Of a stretch of 64,000 nucleotides of DNA, positions 61,369 to 64,000 are shown one piece after another (position 1 is the stretch's first letter; each line of letters starts with the position of its first letter). The stretch covers positions 7,703 through 71,702 of the forward strand of contig NZ_MKVV01000062.1 in NCBI RefSeq assembly GCF_001899645.1. The letters run 5' to 3'. A program made the translations under genes and the position numbers. The notes below the pieces were generated by a model, which was not told where the DNA came from, searched no databases, and saw only the letters and a program-made list of their open reading frames with translations. Source of the DNA: Pseudonocardia sp. 73-21 (GTDB lineage Bacteria; Actinomycetota; Actinomycetes; Mycobacteriales; Pseudonocardiaceae).

Positions 61369-61456
61369 GCGGTCCTGAGCCGGGCAGGCCGGCGTGGACC
61401 CGGAGAACGACGGGTGCGTGCCCGGGCTGCGCGAGGTGAGGGTGCACGATGGCGGG

Positions 61457-62407
61457 GTGACCGCATCTCCCGGCCGCATCGGCATCGGCCTGGCGGCCGT
61501 GGCCCGGCCCGCCTACATCACCTCCGGTCGAGGCCGTGACCTCGGGCAGCAGCGCAGCGTGGCCGACCTTCGGGCCCGCACCTGGTCGGTCCTCGACGCC
61601 GCCCACGCGGCCGGGATCCGCTACGTGGACGTGGCCCGCTCCTACGGCCGGGCGGAGGAGTTCCTCGCCGGCTGGCTGGCCGCGCGCCCCGGGACGGACG
61701 ACGTGCAGGTCGGCTCGAAGTGGGGCTACCGCTACGTCGGGGGCTGGCGGACCGAGGCCGACGTCCACGAGATCAAGGAGCACTCGGCGGACGCGTTCGC
61801 CGCGCAGTCCGCGGAGTCGCTGGCGCTGCTCGGGGACCGGCTCGGCGTCTACCACGTGCACTCCGCGACCCTGGAGACCGGCGTGCTCGCCGACGCGGGG
61901 GTGCACCGCGCGATGGCCGCACTCCGCGACCGCGGCGTCCGGGTCGGGATCTCCACCTCCGGACCGGCGCAGTCCGACGCCGTGCGGCGGGCCCTGGAGG
62001 TCCGGGTCGACGGTGAGCCGCTGTTCACCTCCTTCCAGTCGACGTGGAACCTGCTGGAGCCCTCGGTGGGGCCGGCCCTCGCCGAGGCCGCGCAGGCGGG
62101 CGCCCGCGTCATCGTCAAGGAACCGGTGGCCAACGGCCGGCTCGCCCCGGGCGGCGACGACGGCAGCCCCGGGGCCACGGGGGCCGCTGCGGCCGCGGCC
62201 CGGGCCGGCGTGCCGGTGGACCAGCTCGCCATCGCGGTGGCGCTGGCCCAGCCGTGGGCGCCCACGGTGCTGTCCGGTGCGGTGACCCCCGCCCAGGTGG
62301 CCAGCAACGTCGCGGCGGCCGCGCTCGCGGTCCCGGAGGACCTGGAGGCGCTCGCCGAGGACCCGCGGGAGTACTGGACGCGCCGCTCCCGGCGGGCGTG
62401 GCGCTAG
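61457..62407 (+). CDS. Aldo/keto reductase
   Basis: A 316-residue TIM-barrel aldo/keto reductase. The catalytic set is visible: Asp and Tyr in YVDVARSYGRAEEFLAGWL, Lys in VQVGSKWGYR and His in YHVHSATLE. It reduces aldehydes or ketones with NADPH. A GTG at 61457 was chosen; there is no strong ribosome site and 88 bp separate it from the OYE-type gene, so it may have its own promoter. Its TAG stop lies in a CTAG that is also the stop of the opposite-strand GAF-ANTAR gene. Confidence 0.88.
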   Translation: MTASPGRIGIGLAAVARPAYITSGRGRDLGQQRSVADLRARTWSVLDAAHAAGIRYVDVARSYGRAEEFLAGWLAARPGTDDVQVGSKWGYRYVGGWRTEADVHEIKEHSADAFAAQSAESLALLGDRLGVYHVHSATLETGVLADAGVHRAMAALRDRGVRVGISTSGPAQSDAVRRALEVRVDGEPLFTSFQSTWNLLEPSVGPALAEAAQAGARVIVKEPVANGRLAPGGDDGSPGATGAAAAAARAGVPVDQLAIAVALAQPWAPTVLSGAVTPAQVASNVAAAALAVPEDLEALAEDPREYWTRRSRRAWR

Positions 62408-63183
62408 GAGCGACCCCGGCGGGCCGTCTTCGCCCCGCTGAGCACCGATGCGGGGGCCAGAGCGCCCTCGACGAGGCTGCGGGCCACCTCCGAGAGCCGC
62501 AGGTTGTTGGTGCGGGAGTAGCCGCGGAGCCGTTCGAAGGCCTGGTCCATCGTCAGGCCGCCGTGCTGGGCGAGCACGCCCTTGGCCTGCTCGATCACGA
62601 CCCGGCTGTTGAGCGCCGTCTGCAGCTGCTCGTTGACCACCTCGCCGCGGCGGATCGCCTGCTCCTGCAGGATGCCGATCGTGGCGACGTCGGCCAACGC
62701 CTGCCCCAGTACCAGGTCCTCGGGCGGGAGCCCGCCCGGCCGGGCGTGGAACAGGTTCAACGCGCCGACGGCATCGCCGCGCAGCCGCAGCGGCAACGCG
62801 TGCACCGAGCGGAAGGCGCCCCGCTGCGCCACCGCTTCCGTGAACAGCGGCCACCGGTCCCTGGCGTCGTCGAGGTCGTGCATCGTGACCGGTGCGGCGG
62901 TGCGGAAGCACTCCAGGCACGGCCCCTCGCCGTTCTGCAGCTGCATCAGCTCCATCAGCTCGGCGTCCTCGCTCGACGCCGCAACGACGCGGAGGTTGCC
63001 CCGGGCGTCGGCCAGCATGATGCCCGCCGCATCGGCGGCGAGGAGCTCCACCGCGGCACCGACGAGGCGGTGGAGCAGGTCGATCACGTCGTAGTCGTCG
63101 ACGAGTGTGTCGGCGAGCTCGACGAAGGCCCTGGTCACCCGCCTCTCGCGACCGCTTCCCGGAGGGCTCGTGACGGGTTCCAC
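62404..63183 (-). CDS. GAF-ANTAR regulator
   Basis: A 259-residue regulator. The GAF domain (about 25-175) starts VDDYDVIDLLHRLVGAAVEL and has GEGPCLECFRTAAPVTMHDL. The ANTAR domain at the C-terminus (NSRVVIEQAKGVLAQHGGLT, then AFERLRGYSRTNNLRLSEVA) binds RNA hairpins and prevents termination. The GTG at 63183 overlaps the TAG stop of the upstream GAF-ANTAR gene, so the two are co-translated. The ligand of the GAF domain is unknown. Confidence 0.9.
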   Translation of the reverse strand: MEPVTSPPGSGRERRVTRAFVELADTLVDDYDVIDLLHRLVGAAVELLAADAAGIMLADARGNLRVVAASSEDAELMELMQLQNGEGPCLECFRTAAPVTMHDLDDARDRWPLFTEAVAQRGAFRSVHALPLRLRGDAVGALNLFHARPGGLPPEDLVLGQALADVATIGILQEQAIRRGEVVNEQLQTALNSRVVIEQAKGVLAQHGGLTMDQAFERLRGYSRTNNLRLSEVARSLVEGALAPASVLSGAKTARRGRS

Positions 63184-63920
63184 TAGGTCATCTCCTCGGT
63201 GAAGAGCAGGCGGTGCACCACGACGTCGCGGCCGACGTCGACGAGCAACCGCTGCTGGACGAAAGCGTAGGCCCGTAGCCGGGCGAGAGCGTCGGTCGCG
63301 GTGACCCCGAGCTGGACCATGACCATGCCGGTGGCCTGGTGGATCTCCGCGTGGCTGCTGACGGTCGGGTCGAGCTGGTCGCCGCCGCCGGGGTCGGTGC
63401 GCAGGCCCAGCATCATCAGCGACGCCGTGTCGGTGGCGCCGATCGCGTCCCGGTGCTGGGCGGCGGTCAGCTCCCCGGTCGCGCGGCGGTAGAGGTCCAG
63501 CACGCCGAGGTTGACCGCACCCCACTGCAGCGGCAGTGCGAAGAGCGCCCCGACGTCGGTCTGCTCCACCACCGCGGCGGCGAACATCGGCCAGCGGGAG
63601 GTGCGGGGGCTGGTGCGCAGATCGCCCACCAGCACGGGCCGCCCGGTGGCCGCGGCCTCCATGCAGGCGCCCTCGTTGAGCCCGAACTGGAGATCCTCCA
63701 GTCGCTGCGCGGTGGCGTCGGTGGCCCAGAGCGTGTGCCGCGACGGGCTGCCGGTCAGCAGCGAGATCGCCGCGCCGTCGAACCCGAGGCCGCCGGCGCA
63801 CGCCTCGCAGATCCGTCGGGCCAGTACCCGGTCGTCGATGACGTCCCGGGGGATCGAGAGCATCGCCCGGGTCGCCGGGCCGGGGGCGTGGCCGACGGGG
63901 GCGTGGTCGCCGAAGGGCAT
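63183..63920 (-). CDS. GAF-ANTAR regulator
   Basis: A 245-residue protein of the same build. The GAF part has GFDGAAISLLTGSPSRHTLW, LNEGACMEAAATGRPVLVGDL and SRWPMFAAAV; the ANTAR part at the end has EIHQATGMVMVQLGVTATDA and LARLRAYAFVQQRLLVDV. The upstream and downstream genes both encode GAF-ANTAR proteins of the same class, so they might pair as dimers on RNA. The ATG at 63920 is 80 bp from the window edge; no operator was recognised there. Confidence 0.9.
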   Translation of the reverse strand: MPFGDHAPVGHAPGPATRAMLSIPRDVIDDRVLARRICEACAGGLGFDGAAISLLTGSPSRHTLWATDATAQRLEDLQFGLNEGACMEAAATGRPVLVGDLRTSPRTSRWPMFAAAVVEQTDVGALFALPLQWGAVNLGVLDLYRRATGELTAAQHRDAIGATDTASLMMLGLRTDPGGGDQLDPTVSSHAEIHQATGMVMVQLGVTATDALARLRAYAFVQQRLLVDVGRDVVVHRLLFTEEMT

Positions 63921-64000
63921 CGCGTCACCTGGTCCGGTCAGGCCGAGCAGGGCCGCCGGGGTCAGGAGCGACTGAATGGGTCGGCCTCAGCCTGTCAGGC

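Noticed and set aside
1..64000. tRNA genes, rRNA, insertion sequences, attachment sites, replication origin, riboswitches
   Set aside because: None was recognised by reading; no transposase-like protein, target duplication, clover-leaf arms or origin-like repeat cluster could be supported. A tRNA or covariance-model scan would settle this.

Overview
The window is very GC-rich, uses many GTG starts, and is packed with acyl-CoA ligases, F420-type luciferase-like oxidoreductases and mycofactocin-type short-chain dehydrogenases. This points to an actinobacterium, most likely a Pseudonocardia-like or related mycolic/aquatic actinomycete chromosome. That assignment is inferred from gene content and style, not from a marker gene. 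No rRNA, tRNA, IS element or CRISPR array was recognised.

Left part (1-15.1 kb) is mixed housekeeping and stress genes. It starts with two decayed acyl-CoA dehydrogenase genes, followed by GAPDH, a tandem universal stress protein carrying a perfect 13-copy His-Ala-Asp repeat, an orphan OmpR-type regulator, an acyltransferase-3 membrane protein, a DinB-like protein and a small monooxygenase. A translationally coupled pair follows: a linalool dehydratase/isomerase-family enzyme and a cytoplasmic Sco-like thiol protein. Next come a DUF222 protein without its nuclease domain behind an SOS box, a DenD-like dehydrogenase, an AurF-like diiron oxygenase with FprB-type ferredoxin reductase, and SelO.

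Middle part (15.1-26.4 kb) shows gene decay: a chimeric hydrolase/transporter remnant, a cut-short SnoaL gene and a frameshifted SDR. It also holds intact units: a mycofactocin SDR with a divergent TetR and a perfect operator palindrome, an acyl-CoA ligase with an F420 oxidoreductase, a double HxlR regulator, and a thiolase-carotenoid oxygenase-VOC operon.

Right part (26.4-62.4 kb) is one large catabolic island made of tightly overlapping operons. There is a full beta-oxidation operon (ligase, two crotonases, thiolase, dienoyl-CoA-reductase-like SDR) ending in a 20-bp-arm hairpin. Other operons carry 3-hydroxyacyl-CoA dehydrogenase, acyl-CoA dehydrogenase, several acyl-CoA ligases, a MaoC pair, two F420 oxidoreductases, a phytoene-desaturase-like flavoprotein, two P450s, a ferredoxin, an OYE-type iron-sulfur flavoprotein, and a biotin-dependent acyl-CoA carboxylase. 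At least four promoters, three of them divergent, share a 20-bp near-palindrome, TACCAANCGNYCGTYWGRYA. A TetR gene within the island (52370-53020) has a related palindrome at its own start. This suggests a single local regulon for oxidising and beta-oxidising a cyclic, branched or isoprenoid acid; the substrate cannot be read from sequence. The right edge has an aldo/keto reductase converging on two overlapping GAF-ANTAR regulators.
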